From NCBI RefSeq assembly GCF_000185965.1, contig NC_014924.1, forward strand, positions 2,232,001-2,296,000: DNA of 64,000 nt, read 5' to 3'. The notes beneath the pieces were generated by a model, which was not told the origin of the DNA, did no database searches, and saw only the letters and a list, made by a program, of their open reading frames with translations. The first letter of the stretch is position 1. Each line of letters opens with the position of its first letter. The stretch is from Pseudoxanthomonas suwonensis 11-1 (lineage in GTDB: Bacteria > Pseudomonadota > Gammaproteobacteria > Xanthomonadales > Xanthomonadaceae). The translations under genes were made by a program, and so were the position numbers. Below, in pieces: positions 35,066 through 45,038 of this stretch.

Positions 35066-36481
35066 ATGGACAGCCAGCCCGATCCCCGGTCCCTCGCTGC
35101 CGCGCGCTTCAACGATCCCGATGCCGCGCCCGCCCCGCTGTCGGCGGCGGACGATGCGGCACGCCTGCGCGCGGCCTGGCGCCGCACCCTGGGTTCGGCC
35201 CTCCTGGTCCTGGCCGGGGCGGCGCTGGCAGGCTTCGCCATCGGCCGGCCCGCGGCGCTGCTGGCGCTCGCGGCGGTGGCGCTGCTGGCCTGGCACTACT
35301 GGCGCCTGCACCGGGTACTGGGCGACCTGGCCGGCCGCCAGCCGGAACCTGGCCGCGGCCGGGACGCGTGGGGCGAGCTGGACCGGCGCCTGCGCCGCAA
35401 CCAGGCGCAGATGCGCGGGCGCCAGCGACGACTGCTGGACATGCTGCGTGCCTACCGCGCGGCGACCGCGGCCCTGCCGGACGCGGTGGTGGTGGTCGAC
35501 CGCAACACCCAGCGCATCCTCTGGTTCAACCGCGCCGCCACCGACCTGCTGGGCCTGCAGCATCCGCGCGACGTGGGCGCCCCGGTGGCCGAGCGCCTGC
35601 AGCCGCTGCCGATGGCGCAGTGGATGGCATCGGGCCGCAACGCCGAGCCGATCCTCGATGCCCCCGCCCCGGCCGACGAGCGCCTGCGCCTGACCCTGCG
35701 CCTGATCCCCTATTCCGACGACTACTGGCTGCTGGTGGCGCGCGACGTCAGCAAGTTGCTGCACCTGGAGCAGATGCGGCGGGACTTCGTCGCCAACGTC
35801 TCGCACGAGCTGCGCACGCCGCTGACCGTGGTCCACGGGTACCTGGACATGCTCGACGGCGAGGAAATGCCCGAGTGGGCACCGATGCTGGCGGAGATGC
35901 AAAAGCAGTCGCAGCGCATGACCCAGCTGGTGGAGGACCTGCTGACCCTCTCCCGCCTGGAGTCGCGCGAGAGCCTGCCGGAAGAAACGGTGGCGATGGC
36001 GCCGGTGCTGGCGACCCTCAGGCGCGAGGCCGAGGCCTTCAGCCAGGGCCGCCACGTGATCGAGGTCCGCGACCTCGCCGGCTGCGACCTGCTGGGCTCC
36101 ACCCGCGAGCTGCACAGCGCGTTCTCCAACCTGGCCACCAACGCGGTGCGCTATACGCCCAGCGGCGGGACCATCACCATCGAGTTCTCCCGCAGCTCCG
36201 ACGGCGGCGCGGTGCTGGCGGTACACGACACCGGCTACGGCATCCCCGCCGAGCACATCCCGCGGCTGACCGAACGCTTCTACCGCGTGTCCAGCAGCCG
36301 CTCGCGAGAGAGCGGCGGCACCGGGCTGGGGCTTTCCATCGTCAAGCACGTGCTGGGACTGCACCAGGCCCGGCTGTCGATCCGCAGCAGCGTCGGCCAG
36401 GGCAGCGTGTTTGCCTGCCACTTCGGGCCGGAGCGGGTGCGTCCGGTGCATGATCAGGCCACCCACGGGGCCACGCCGTGA
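35066..36481 (+). CDS. phoR: Phosphate regulon sensor histidine kinase PhoR
   Basis: PhoR phosphorylates PhoB under low phosphate. The 471-residue protein has two adjacent membrane helices (about 42-80) with almost no periplasmic loop, a HAMP-like linker and a PAS domain (about 125-230) that receives the PstSCAB-PhoU signal. The HisKA motif NVSHELRTPL has His near 247, and an ATPase domain carries the N, G1 and G2 boxes (NLATNAVRYTP, HDTGYGIP, GTGLGLSIV). The N terminus is longer and more Pro/Ala-rich than in E. coli. A GTG 6 bases upstream (35060) is an alternative start. The stop overlaps the ppk GTG. Confidence 0.95.
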   Translation: MDSQPDPRSLAAARFNDPDAAPAPLSAADDAARLRAAWRRTLGSALLVLAGAALAGFAIGRPAALLALAAVALLAWHYWRLHRVLGDLAGRQPEPGRGRDAWGELDRRLRRNQAQMRGRQRRLLDMLRAYRAATAALPDAVVVVDRNTQRILWFNRAATDLLGLQHPRDVGAPVAERLQPLPMAQWMASGRNAEPILDAPAPADERLRLTLRLIPYSDDYWLLVARDVSKLLHLEQMRRDFVANVSHELRTPLTVVHGYLDMLDGEEMPEWAPMLAEMQKQSQRMTQLVEDLLTLSRLESRESLPEETVAMAPVLATLRREAEAFSQGRHVIEVRDLAGCDLLGSTRELHSAFSNLATNAVRYTPSGGTITIEFSRSSDGGAVLAVHDTGYGIPAEHIPRLTERFYRVSSSRSRESGGTGLGLSIVKHVLGLHQARLSIRSSVGQGSVFACHFGPERVRPVHDQATHGATP

Positions 36482-38607
36482 ACCTACAGGATGTCGATGC
36501 CGAGATGAGTACCGGGAACCTGCAGCCGGTCGCGCTGCCCAATGCCCAGGAACCGGCCGATCCGCTGCGCGATCCAGGGCTGTACCTCAACCGCGAGCTG
36601 TCGCAGCTGGATTTCAACTTCAGGGTGCTGGCGCAGGCGCTGGACCCGCAGGTGCCCCTGCTGGAGCGGCTGCGCTTCCTGTGCATCTCCTGCACCAACC
36701 TCGACGAGTTCTTCGAGATCCGCACCGCCGCCGTGCGCCATGCGGCGCAGCTGGGATTGCCGCCGGCGTCCGACGGCATGGCGCCGGCGCAGCTGCTGGA
36801 ATCGATCCATGCGCGCGCCACCGAGCTGGTCGAGGCCCAGTACCGCTGCTGGAACCAGGTGCTGCGCCCGGCGCTGTCGGAGGCCGGGGTGCGGATCCTG
36901 CCGCGCCAGGCCTGGGACACGCGCCAGCGGCGCTGGCTGCGCGCGTACTTCCGCAACAACGTCATGCCGGTCCTGTCGCCGCTGGGCCTGGATCCCTCGC
37001 ACCCCTTCCCGCGCATCCTCAACAAGTCGCTCAACGTGGTGGTGGTGCTGGAGGGCATGGATGCGTTCGGGCGCCCGGGCCACCTGGCCATCGTGCGCGC
37101 GCCGCGCTCGCTCAACCGCATCGTGGAGCTGCCCCCGCGCCTGCGCGGCAAGAACGAGCAGGCCTTCGTGCTGCTGTCCTCGATGCTGGCGGCCTTCGTC
37201 GACGAGCTGTTCCCGGGGATGACGGTCAAGGGCGCGTACCAGTTCCGCGTCACCCGCAATTCGGAGCTGGTGCTGGACGAGGACGAGGTGGAGAACCTCG
37301 CCTTGGCCCTGCGCAGCGAGCTGGTGGGGCGCGGCTACCGCCCCGCCGTGCGCCTGGAGATCGCCCACGATTGCCCGCGCCCGATCGTCCGCACCCTGCT
37401 GCAGAACTTCGAGCTGGGCGACAACGCGGTCTACTACATCGACGGACCGGTCAACCTCAACCGGGTGATCCAGGTGCACGAGCTGGTGCAGCGGCCCGAG
37501 CTCAAGTACCCGGCCTTCAGCCCGCGCAACCGGCTGGAGGACGGCAACGCGTTCGAGACGGTGGCCCGCGGCGACGTGCTGCTGCACCACCCGTTCGATT
37601 CCTTCAGCGCGGTGCTGGAACTGCTGCAGCAGGCGTCGGTGGACCCGGACGTGCTGGCGATCAAGCAGACCCTCTACCGCACCGGCAAGGACTCGGCCAT
37701 CGTCGATGCCCTGGTCCAGGCCGCGCGCAACGGCAAGGACGTCACCGTGGTGGTGGAGCTGCGCGCGCGCTTCGACGAGGACGCCAACCTCGGCGTGGCC
37801 GACCGCCTGCAGGAGGCCGGCGTGCAGGTGGTGTACGGCGTGGTCGGCTACAAGACCCACGCCAAGATGCTGCTGGTGGTGCGGCGCGAGGGCCGGCGCC
37901 TGCGCCGCTACGTGCACTTGGGTACCGGCAACTACCACGGCGGCACCGCGCGGGCCTACACCGACCTGGGCCTGCTCAGTGCGGATCCCGAGATCGGCAA
38001 CGACGTGCACCTGCTGTTCCAGCAGCTCTCCGGGCTGGCGCCGTCGATCCGGCTGCGGCGCCTGCTGCAGTCGCCGTTCACCCTGCACAGCGGGCTGCTG
38101 GAGCGGATCGGACGCGAGACCCGGCTGGCACTGTCCGGGCGCAACGGCCGCATCATCGCCAAGATGAACGCGCTCAACGAGCCGCAGGTGGTGCGCGCGC
38201 TCTACCAGGCATCCCAGGCCGGGGTGCAGATCGACCTGATCGTGCGCGGCGCCTGCACCCTGCGACCGGGCGTGCCGGGGGTCTCGGACAACATCCGCGT
38301 GCGCTCGATCGTCGGCCGCTTCCTCGAGCACAGCCGGGTGTACTGGTTCGGCAACGACGGCCGCCCGGAGATGTACTGCGCCAGCGCCGACTGGCTGGAA
38401 CGCAACCTGCTGCGGCGGGTGGAGATCTGTTTCCCGATCCTGGACCCGGCGCTGGCCGAGCGGATCGAGCGCGAGGTGCTGCAGAACTACCTGGCCGACA
38501 ACCTCAACGCCTGGGAACTGCAGCCTGACGGCCGCTACCGCAAGTGCGTGCCCGCGGACGACGAGGCGCCGCACTCGGCGCAGCAGGCCCTGCTGGACGC
38601 GCTTTGA
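36478..38607 (+). CDS. ppk: Polyphosphate kinase 1
   Basis: PPK1 polymerises the gamma phosphate of ATP into polyphosphate at the membrane. The 709-residue product has the N-terminal domain (LNRELSQLDFNFRVL), the head domain, and two phospholipase-D-like C-terminal domains. The autophosphorylated His (YKTHAKM, near 461) is present, as are YVHLGTGNYH and the DIGLLSAD-like TDLGLLSAD. A GTG start overlapping the phoR stop was used; an in-frame ATG at 36505 (MSTGNLQPV) is equally credible. Lying directly behind phoBR suggests control by phosphate. Confidence 0.95.
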   Translation: MNLQDVDAEMSTGNLQPVALPNAQEPADPLRDPGLYLNRELSQLDFNFRVLAQALDPQVPLLERLRFLCISCTNLDEFFEIRTAAVRHAAQLGLPPASDGMAPAQLLESIHARATELVEAQYRCWNQVLRPALSEAGVRILPRQAWDTRQRRWLRAYFRNNVMPVLSPLGLDPSHPFPRILNKSLNVVVVLEGMDAFGRPGHLAIVRAPRSLNRIVELPPRLRGKNEQAFVLLSSMLAAFVDELFPGMTVKGAYQFRVTRNSELVLDEDEVENLALALRSELVGRGYRPAVRLEIAHDCPRPIVRTLLQNFELGDNAVYYIDGPVNLNRVIQVHELVQRPELKYPAFSPRNRLEDGNAFETVARGDVLLHHPFDSFSAVLELLQQASVDPDVLAIKQTLYRTGKDSAIVDALVQAARNGKDVTVVVELRARFDEDANLGVADRLQEAGVQVVYGVVGYKTHAKMLLVVRREGRRLRRYVHLGTGNYHGGTARAYTDLGLLSADPEIGNDVHLLFQQLSGLAPSIRLRRLLQSPFTLHSGLLERIGRETRLALSGRNGRIIAKMNALNEPQVVRALYQASQAGVQIDLIVRGACTLRPGVPGVSDNIRVRSIVGRFLEHSRVYWFGNDGRPEMYCASADWLERNLLRRVEICFPILDPALAERIEREVLQNYLADNLNAWELQPDGRYRKCVPADDEAPHSAQQALLDAL

Positions 38608-38654
38608 CCACGGTCGGGGACGGTCGCGGGCCGGGCATCCGCTAAGATTCGCCG

Positions 38655-40181
38655 ATGCCCTATTCCTCCCAATCCCGCCCGCAGGTCCAGGACGGCGATG
38701 CGCTGGCAGCGATCGACCTCGGCTCCAACAGCTTCCACATGGTGCTTGCCCGCTATTCGCTGGGCGAGCTGAGGGTGGTCGACCGCCTGCGCGAGACCGT
38801 GCGCATGGCCGACGGCCTGGACGGCGACGGCGGGCTGGCACCGGAGTCGCGCGCACGCGCGCTCGATTGCCTGGCGCGCTTCGGCCAGCGCCTGCGCGGC
38901 GTCGAACGCTTGCACGTGCGCGCGCTGGCCACCAACACCGTGCGCCGCCTGCGGGAGCCGCAGGCGTTCCTGGCCGAGGCCGAGGCGGTACTGGGCCATC
39001 CGGTGGAAGTGGTTTCCGGCCGCGAGGAGGCGCGCTTGATCTACCTGGGCGTGGCCCATGCGCAGCCGCCCAAGCCGGGCCAGCAGCGACTGGTGATCGA
39101 CATCGGCGGCGGCTCCACCGAGTTCATCATCGGCCGCGGCCTGCAGACCATCGAGCGCGAAAGCCGCCAGGCCGGCTGCATCGCCTCGACCCGGCGCTTC
39201 TTCCCCGGCGGCAAGCTGTCGAAGAAGCGCTGGAGGGAGGCGCTGGCGGTGATCAGCGCCGAGTTCCGCCAGTTCGCCGGGCTGTACCGCGCGCGCGGCT
39301 GGGACGAGGTGCTCGGCTCCTCCGGCACCCACAAGTCGATCAGCGAGATCTGCGTGGCGATGGGCCTGACCAAGGGCGCGATCACCGCCGAGGCGCTGCC
39401 GCAGGTACGCGAGCGCCTGCTGCAGGCACGCAACATCGACGAGATCGACCTGCCCGGCCTGTCCTCCGAGCGCCGCCCGATCATCGCCGGCGGCATCCTG
39501 GTGCTGGAGGCCGCGTTCCAGGCCCTGGGCCTGCAGAAGCTGCTGGTCAGCAAGGCGGCCATGCGCGAGGGCATCCTCTACGACATGCTCGGCCGCGGCA
39601 GCGAGAACGATCCGCGCGACATCTCGGTGCAGGCCCTGATCCAGCGTTACGGCATCGATCAGGTACAGGCCGCGCGGGTGCAGGCCACCGCGCTGCAGCT
39701 GTTTTCGCAGGTGGCCGAGGCGTGGGCGCTGGACGAGGACGACGCACGCATGCTCGGCTGGGCCGCCAACGTGCACGAGCTGGGCCTGGCCATCGCCCAT
39801 GGCCACTACCACCAGCACGGCGGCTACATCCTCGAGCACTCCGACATCTCCGGCTTCTCCCGCCAGGAGCAGCAGGTGCTGGCGGCGATGGTGCGCACCC
39901 ACCGCCGCAACGTGCCCAGGTCGGCGTTTGATGCCCTGCCCGACCGCCTGCTACTGTCGGCGCGGCGCAAGTCGGCGCTGCTGCGGCTGGCGGTGCTGCT
40001 GCACCGCTCGCACGAGAGCGATGGCCTGCCGCCGCTGCGGCTCGTCGCCGACGGCCCGCGCCTGCGCCTGGAGCTGCCGCAGGCCTGGCTGGAAGACCGC
40101 GCCCTGCTGCGTGCAGACCTGGCCGACGAGAAGAAAGGCATGGCCGGGCTGGGCATCGAGTTCGAGCACGTCCCGACCTGA
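38655..40181 (+). CDS. ppx: Exopolyphosphatase (Ppx/GppA family)
   Basis: Ppx removes terminal phosphates from polyphosphate, and some members also hydrolyse pppGpp. The 508-residue protein shows the ASKHA-fold motifs AAIDLGSNSFHMVLARY (about 18-34), ALATNTVRR, SGREEARLIYLG and VIDIGGGSTEF, and the C-terminal HD-like domain with HELGLAIAHGHYHQH. The length matches the four-domain E. coli enzyme. It lies 47 bp behind ppk with no terminator between, so synthesis and breakdown of polyphosphate are likely encoded in one transcript. Confidence 0.94.
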   Translation: MPYSSQSRPQVQDGDALAAIDLGSNSFHMVLARYSLGELRVVDRLRETVRMADGLDGDGGLAPESRARALDCLARFGQRLRGVERLHVRALATNTVRRLREPQAFLAEAEAVLGHPVEVVSGREEARLIYLGVAHAQPPKPGQQRLVIDIGGGSTEFIIGRGLQTIERESRQAGCIASTRRFFPGGKLSKKRWREALAVISAEFRQFAGLYRARGWDEVLGSSGTHKSISEICVAMGLTKGAITAEALPQVRERLLQARNIDEIDLPGLSSERRPIIAGGILVLEAAFQALGLQKLLVSKAAMREGILYDMLGRGSENDPRDISVQALIQRYGIDQVQAARVQATALQLFSQVAEAWALDEDDARMLGWAANVHELGLAIAHGHYHQHGGYILEHSDISGFSRQEQQVLAAMVRTHRRNVPRSAFDALPDRLLLSARRKSALLRLAVLLHRSHESDGLPPLRLVADGPRLRLELPQAWLEDRALLRADLADEKKGMAGLGIEFEHVPT

Positions 40182-40283
40182 TCCCGGCGACGGCGGTGCC
40201 GGCCGGTGTTTTTCTTCTGCGGCGTTAACCCCATCGGCGCTGCTGGCACGTTTGCATGCCTGGACCCACCCGAGAGCCGGCCC

Positions 40284-42041
40284 ATGCGTACCAACCCGCT
40301 GACCCATGCCACCTTCGCCTGTGCAGCCGTCATGGCGCTGCTGCTGGGCGCCTGCAGCACCCCGACCCGGACCGCCGGACCGGCCGCCGATGCCACCATG
40401 GACGAGTTGGCCACGGTCCAGGCCCAGGCCCGGGCCAGGCACGAGGCCCGTGCCGCCGCGGAGCGCTCGCGGGTCCGCGAAGCGGCAGCGCTGCACACGC
40501 CATTCGCTCCTTCCCCCGCTTCTGCCAGCGCCCCCACGGCCGCGCTGGCCTACCGGATCGCGCCGCCGCCACCTCCGGTGCGGCCGCTGCCGCGCCCCGA
40601 GACCAACACCGAGACCTACGAGGCGCGCGAGGACAATCCCGTGCGGCGCGCGCGCGAAGTCCCGGTCTCGACCTTCTCGGTCGACGTGGACACCGGCAGC
40701 TACGCCAACGTGCGGCGCATGCTGCGCGACGGCTACCGCCCGCCGGCGGACTCGGTGCGGGTGGAGGAGATGCTCAACTACTTCGACTACGGCCACCCCG
40801 CCCCGGCCTCGCGCGAGGTGCCGTTCAAGGTGACCACCGAACTGGCGCCGGCGCCGTGGAACCCGGCGCGGCAGCTGCTGATGGTCGGGATCAAGGGCTA
40901 CGACGTGGACAAGCGCGAGCTGCCGCCGGCCAACCTGGTGCTGCTGGTCGACACCTCCGGCTCGATGGACGATCCGGCCAAGCTGCCGCTGCTCAAGCGT
41001 GCCTTCGCCCAGCTGGTGCCGCAGCTGCGGGCGAAGGACCGGGTCTCGATCGTGGCCTATGCCGGCCATGCCGGCCTGGTGCTGCCGCCGACCCCGGGCA
41101 ACCGCCACGGCGAGATCCTGGCCGCGCTGGAGGGCCTGCACGCGGCCGGCAGCACCAACGGCGGCGAAGGCCTGCGCCTTGCCTATGCGATGGCGCGGCA
41201 GGGCCATGTCGAGGGCGGGGTCAACCGGATCCTGCTGGCCACCGACGGCGACTTCAACGTCGGCATCACCGACCGCAACGCCCTGCTGACCCTGGTCGCC
41301 GACCAGCGCCGCTCCGGCATTGCCCTGTCCACCCTCGGCTTCGGCTCGGGCAACTACAACGACGCCATGGCCGAGCGCCTGGCCGATGCCGGCAACGGCC
41401 AGCACCTGTACATCGACACCCTGGACGAGGCGCGCCGGGCGCTGGTGCAGCAGATGCAGGCGACCCTGCTGACCATCGCCAACGACGTGAAGGTGCAGCT
41501 GGAGTTCAACCCGGCCGTGGTCGCCGAATACCGCCTGGTCGGCTACGAGAACCGGCTGCTGCGCGAGGAAGATTTCGCCAACGACCGCGTGGACGCCGGT
41601 GACATCGGTGCCGGCCACGAGGTAACCGCGCTGTACGAGATCACCCTGGCCGGTTCCGGTGCCGAACGCCTGCCGCCGCTGCGCTACGGCGAGGCCGCGC
41701 CGGCCGCGGCAGCGAAGGCCAATGAACTGGCCCACCTGCGCCTGCGCTACAAGCTGCCCGGCCAGGACGAGAGCCGCCTGATCGAGACCCCGGTGCTGCG
41801 CTCGTCACTGCGCACGCAGGCCAGCGAGTCGCTGCGGTTCGCTGCGGCGGTCGCCGGCTATGCCGACCTGCTGCGCGGCGGCAGGTACGTCGACCGCTGG
41901 AGCTGGGACGACGTCGAACGCACCGCGCGCGGCGCCCTGGGCCAGGACCGCTTCGGCCTGCGCCACGAGTTCGTGCGCCTGGTGGATTCGGCGCGTGCGC
42001 TGACCAGGGCCGATGCGGAGCGCGGCGAGCCCGAAGCCTGA
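40284..42041 (+). CDS. VWA-domain lipoprotein (YfbK-like, DUF3520)
   Basis: The 585-residue protein has a lipoprotein signal peptide with lipobox LLGAC (Cys near 24) and a disordered Ala/Arg/Pro-rich linker to about residue 110. A von Willebrand factor N-terminal segment (PVSTFSVDVDTGSYANVRR) follows, then a VWA domain with the MIDAS motif DTSGSMD (about 229-235) and the Thr and Asp of LLATDGDFNVG, and a C-terminal DUF3520 domain. It is probably anchored to a membrane facing the periplasm and binds a metal-dependent ligand; function is not known. The gene has its own Shine-Dalgarno region and no close operon partner. Confidence 0.9.
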   Translation: MRTNPLTHATFACAAVMALLLGACSTPTRTAGPAADATMDELATVQAQARARHEARAAAERSRVREAAALHTPFAPSPASASAPTAALAYRIAPPPPPVRPLPRPETNTETYEAREDNPVRRAREVPVSTFSVDVDTGSYANVRRMLRDGYRPPADSVRVEEMLNYFDYGHPAPASREVPFKVTTELAPAPWNPARQLLMVGIKGYDVDKRELPPANLVLLVDTSGSMDDPAKLPLLKRAFAQLVPQLRAKDRVSIVAYAGHAGLVLPPTPGNRHGEILAALEGLHAAGSTNGGEGLRLAYAMARQGHVEGGVNRILLATDGDFNVGITDRNALLTLVADQRRSGIALSTLGFGSGNYNDAMAERLADAGNGQHLYIDTLDEARRALVQQMQATLLTIANDVKVQLEFNPAVVAEYRLVGYENRLLREEDFANDRVDAGDIGAGHEVTALYEITLAGSGAERLPPLRYGEAAPAAAAKANELAHLRLRYKLPGQDESRLIETPVLRSSLRTQASESLRFAAAVAGYADLLRGGRYVDRWSWDDVERTARGALGQDRFGLRHEFVRLVDSARALTRADAERGEPEA

Positions 42042-42337
42042 GCAAGCGCCTGATCCCTCTCCCGCCATGAAGCCCCTCTCCGCATGGGAGAGGGGTTGGG
42101 GTGAGGGTCGGTAGCACTGCTTGGCCCGCGGACTGCGCGGTACCTGACCCGACTCTGCTCCGACAACCCGCACTTCGCGCAAGGACGTGCTGCCCGCTGC
42201 GCATCCTGGCAGGCGGGCGAACAGTCACCACCGCCGCCAGCGCCTGCCTTTCGCCCACCCGCTCCGCACCGCAGCCCACGTCCCCAGGACACAGGCGTCC
42301 GCCGGCACGCGCGCCAGTAGCACGCAAGCGTGCCGCC
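42042..42337. other. Convergent intergenic region with an interspersed palindrome
   Basis: No coding frame is convincing between the VWA gene and pyrB. The region contains CCCCTCTCC (42073-42081) and GGAGAGGGG (42087-42095) around a 5-nt loop, then a T/G-rich tail GGGGTTGGGGTGAGGG. Short palindromes of this kind are scattered through xanthomonad genomes and may end or protect the flanking transcripts. Confidence 0.6.
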
Positions 42338-43282
42338 TCAGCCCAGCAGATGCTCCAGCACCGCCATGCGCACGGCGACGCCGTTGGCGACCTGGCGCAG
42401 GACCCAGGACTGCGGGCCGTCGGCGACCTCGTCGGTGATCTCCACGCCGCGGTTGATCGGGCCCGGGTGCAGCACCGCCGCGTTCGGGGCAGCGCGGCGC
42501 AGGCGCCCGGCGGTGAGGCCGTAGCGGGCGTGGTAGTCCTCCAGCGAGGGCACCAGGCCCTCCTCCATGCGCTCGCGCTGCAGCCGCAGCATCATCACCG
42601 CGTCGACGCCTTCCAGCATCGCGTCGAAGTCACTGCCAACCGCGCAGCCGCTGGTGACGTCCGTTTCCGGCAGCAGCGATTCCGGGGCGCAGACGCGGAT
42701 CTCGCCGGCACCCAGGGTGCGCAGCGCGTGCAGGTCGGAACGGGCAACGCGCGAGTGCTTGACGTCGCCGACGATCAGCACCTTGAGCCTGGAGAAATCG
42801 CTGCCCTTGGCCTGGCGGAGGGTCAGCATGTCCAGCAGGCCCTGGGTCGGGTGCGCGCTGCGGCCATCGCCGGCGTTGACCAGGGCTGTGCCCTCGCCTG
42901 CCGCGTCGGCCAGCGCCTGCACCGCGCCGTCGTCCGGATGGCGCACGACGAAGCCGCGCACGCCCATCGCCTCGAGGTTGCGCAGGGTGTCGCGCGCGGT
43001 CTCGCCCTTGCGGGTGGACGAGGTGGAGGCGTCGAAGTTGAGCACGTCGGCGCCCAGCCGCTGCGCCGCCAGCTGGAACGAGCTGCGGGTGCGGGTCGAG
43101 GGCTCGAAGAACAGGGTGCAGACCGCGGTGCCGGCCAGCACCGTGCGCTTGCCCACGCGACCGACGGCGGCGTCGCGGATCTGGCCGGCGCGGTCGAGCA
43201 GCTGCAGCAGGGTCGCGCGCGGCAGGCCGTCCAGGGTCAGCAGGTGGCGCAGGCGTCCGTCGGAGTCGAGTTGGGGCGTCAT
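42338..43282 (-). CDS. pyrB: Aspartate carbamoyltransferase catalytic subunit
   Basis: PyrB joins carbamoyl phosphate and aspartate in de novo pyrimidine synthesis. The 314-residue protein has the carbamoyl-phosphate motif FFEPSTRTRSSF (about 58-69), FVVRHPDDGAVQALAD, and the aspartate-binding domain with GDVKHSRVARSD and a LRLQRERMEEG loop near the end. No regulatory pyrI or dihydroorotase-like gene is adjacent, so it may be a free trimer or assemble with a protein from elsewhere. It follows yqgE and ruvX on the same strand with a 58-bp gap. Confidence 0.95.
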   Translation of the reverse strand: MTPQLDSDGRLRHLLTLDGLPRATLLQLLDRAGQIRDAAVGRVGKRTVLAGTAVCTLFFEPSTRTRSSFQLAAQRLGADVLNFDASTSSTRKGETARDTLRNLEAMGVRGFVVRHPDDGAVQALADAAGEGTALVNAGDGRSAHPTQGLLDMLTLRQAKGSDFSRLKVLIVGDVKHSRVARSDLHALRTLGAGEIRVCAPESLLPETDVTSGCAVGSDFDAMLEGVDAVMMLRLQRERMEEGLVPSLEDYHARYGLTAGRLRRAAPNAAVLHPGPINRGVEITDEVADGPQSWVLRQVANGVAVRMAVLEHLLG

Positions 43283-43340
43283 CGGTGGTGGTCCTGTGGG
43301 GCCGGCGGCGCCGGCACGGTCGGCGTGGGAAACGGTGCGG

Positions 43341-43811
43341 TCAGGGCGGCGCGGCCAGCCCGGGGAAGGACAGCCAGCGTTCGATGATCACGGCGGCGGC
43401 CTCGGCGTCCAGGTTCTCGGCATCGCGACGGCGGCGGGTGCCGCTGGCGCGGGCGCGGGCGAAGCGCTGGGCGGCCTCGACCGAGCTGGAACGCTCGTCG
43501 ACCATGCCCACCGGCAGGCCGTAGCGCTCTCGCAGGGCATGGGCAAAGGCGCGGGCGCGGCGGCGCGCCGGCTGGTCCTCGCCGTCCAGGGTCAGGGGGT
43601 CGCCGACGATCAGGCCACCCGGACCCCACTGGCTGCGCAGCCTGTCGAGCGCGGCCCAGTCCGGGCCGGCGGCATGCACGTTGACCACCGCCACCGCGCG
43701 CGCGCCACCGAAGGCGCTGCCCACCGCCACGCCGATCCGGCGCGAACCAACGTCGAACCCGAGCACGATCGCCTCGGGCGACGGCAGCGCGGGCGCGTGG
43801 GCCTCAGGCAT
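43341..43811 (-). CDS. ruvX: Holliday junction resolvase-like protein RuvX (YqgF)
   Basis: The 156-residue protein is a YqgF/RuvX RNase H-fold nuclease, linked in E. coli to 16S rRNA 5' processing and Holliday junction resolution. The motifs are [15 protein letters not shown] with the first catalytic Asp (about 19), [11 protein letters not shown], the ERSSSVEA Glu, and a late Asp/Glu pair in [13 protein letters not shown]. It overlaps the end of yqgE by 8 bp, so the two are translated together, and pyrB follows. This yqgE-ruvX-pyrB order is common in gammaproteobacteria, usually with pyrR between. Confidence 0.94.
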   Translation of the reverse strand: MPEAHAPALPSPEAIVLGFDVGSRRIGVAVGSAFGGARAVAVVNVHAAGPDWAALDRLRSQWGPGGLIVGDPLTLDGEDQPARRRARAFAHALRERYGLPVGMVDERSSSVEAAQRFARARASGTRRRRDAENLDAEAAAVIIERWLSFPGLAAPP

Positions 43812-44370
43812 GCCCGCTGTAGCCCGCCAGGCGGAACAGGTCCACGCCGATGCGGTTGGCCGCGGTCTGCCAGCGGTCGTCCAGCGGCAGCTCGAACAGC
43901 ACCCCGGCGTCGGCCGGCACGGTCAGCCAGGTATTCTCGGACAGCTCGTGCTCGAGCTGGCCCGCGCCCCAGCCGGCGCAGCCCAGGGCGACGATTGCAT
44001 TGACCGGGCCCTCGCCGGCGGCCATCGCCTCCAGCACGTCCCGCGAGGTGGTCAGGTACAGGCCGTCGGCGACCTTGAGGCTGGAATCCCAGGCCTGCCC
44101 GCCGTCGTGGATCACGAAACCGCGCTCCTGGTGCACCGGGCCGCCGTGCAGCACCGGGCGTGCGCACAGCGCCGCGTCCTCGCTGCCGATCCCCATCTGC
44201 GCCAGGACCTGGCCCAGGGTGTATTCGGAAGGACGGTTGACCACCACGCCCATGGCGCCGTCGTCGTCGTGCTGGCAGACCAGGGCGACGGTACGGGCGA
44301 AGTTCGGGTCGGCCAGCGATGGCAGCGCGACCAGCAGCTGGTTGGCGAGGTTGTCTTGGGGGGCGGACAT
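43804..44370 (-). CDS. YqgE/AlgH family protein
   Basis: This 188-residue protein belongs to the YqgE/AlgH family (UPF0301), whose molecular role is not established; AlgH in Pseudomonas affects alginate regulation. The family motifs are [19 protein letters not shown] at the N terminus, [27 protein letters not shown], and [16 protein letters not shown] near the end. It has no signal peptide. It is the first gene of the yqgE-ruvX-pyrB run and its stop overlaps ruvX. It is divergent from tag, with 79 bp between. Confidence 0.93.
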   Translation of the reverse strand: MSAPQDNLANQLLVALPSLADPNFARTVALVCQHDDDGAMGVVVNRPSEYTLGQVLAQMGIGSEDAALCARPVLHGGPVHQERGFVIHDGGQAWDSSLKVADGLYLTTSRDVLEAMAAGEGPVNAIVALGCAGWGAGQLEHELSENTWLTVPADAGVLFELPLDDRWQTAANRIGVDLFRLAGYSGHA

Positions 44371-44449
44371 GCGCCCATTCTAGCCGGCGGCGCGCACGGG
44401 CCGGCGCGCTCCTGCGACAATCCGGGCATCCCGACGAGTTCCCGCGCCC

Positions 44450-44995
44450 ATGCCTGGCTATTGCGACATCGCCCCGGGCCATCCGCTGCACGGCCCCTAC
44501 CACGACCACGAGTACGGCGTGCCCCAGCGCGAGGAGCCGGTGCTGTTCGAGCGCCTGCTGCTGGAGATCAACCAGGCCGGACTGAGCTGGGAGACGATGC
44601 TGCGCAAGCGCGAGGGCTTCCGCCGCGCCTACGACGGCTTCGACGTGGCGAAGGTGGCGGCCTACGGCGAGGCCGACCGCGCCCGCCTGCTGGCGGACCC
44701 GGGGATCATCCGCAACCGGCTCAAGGTCGAGGCGGCGATCCACAACGCCGGGGTGATCCTGCGCATGCGCGACAGCCATGGTGGCTTCGCCAGCTGGCTC
44801 GACGCCCACCATCCGCTGGACAAGGCCGGCTGGGTGAAGCTGTTCAAGCGCACCTTCCGCTTCACCGGCGGCGAGATCACCGGCGAGTTCCTGATGTCGC
44901 TGGGCTACCTGCCCGGCGCCCACCGCCCGGACTGCCCGGCCCACCAGCGCCTGCTGGCCAGCCACGCCCTGCCCTGGATGGACGCGGCCGGCTGA
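44450..44995 (+). CDS. tag: DNA-3-methyladenine glycosylase I
   Basis: Tag excises 3-methyladenine from alkylated DNA. The 181-residue protein has the zinc-binding ends of the family: C5 and H18 at the N terminus (MPGYC; YHDHEYG) and the HRPDCPAHQ motif near the C terminus. The recognition Glu is in FERLLLEINQAGLSW (Glu near 39), and the helix-hairpin-helix region is present. The length is close to E. coli Tag (187). It is a single gene and ends 43 bp before the DUF72 gene. Confidence 0.94.
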   Translation: MPGYCDIAPGHPLHGPYHDHEYGVPQREEPVLFERLLLEINQAGLSWETMLRKREGFRRAYDGFDVAKVAAYGEADRARLLADPGIIRNRLKVEAAIHNAGVILRMRDSHGGFASWLDAHHPLDKAGWVKLFKRTFRFTGGEITGEFLMSLGYLPGAHRPDCPAHQRLLASHALPWMDAAG

Positions 44996-45038
44996 GCCTT
45001 CACCGGTCCGTGCCCGCACTGCGGGCCATGATCGGGCC

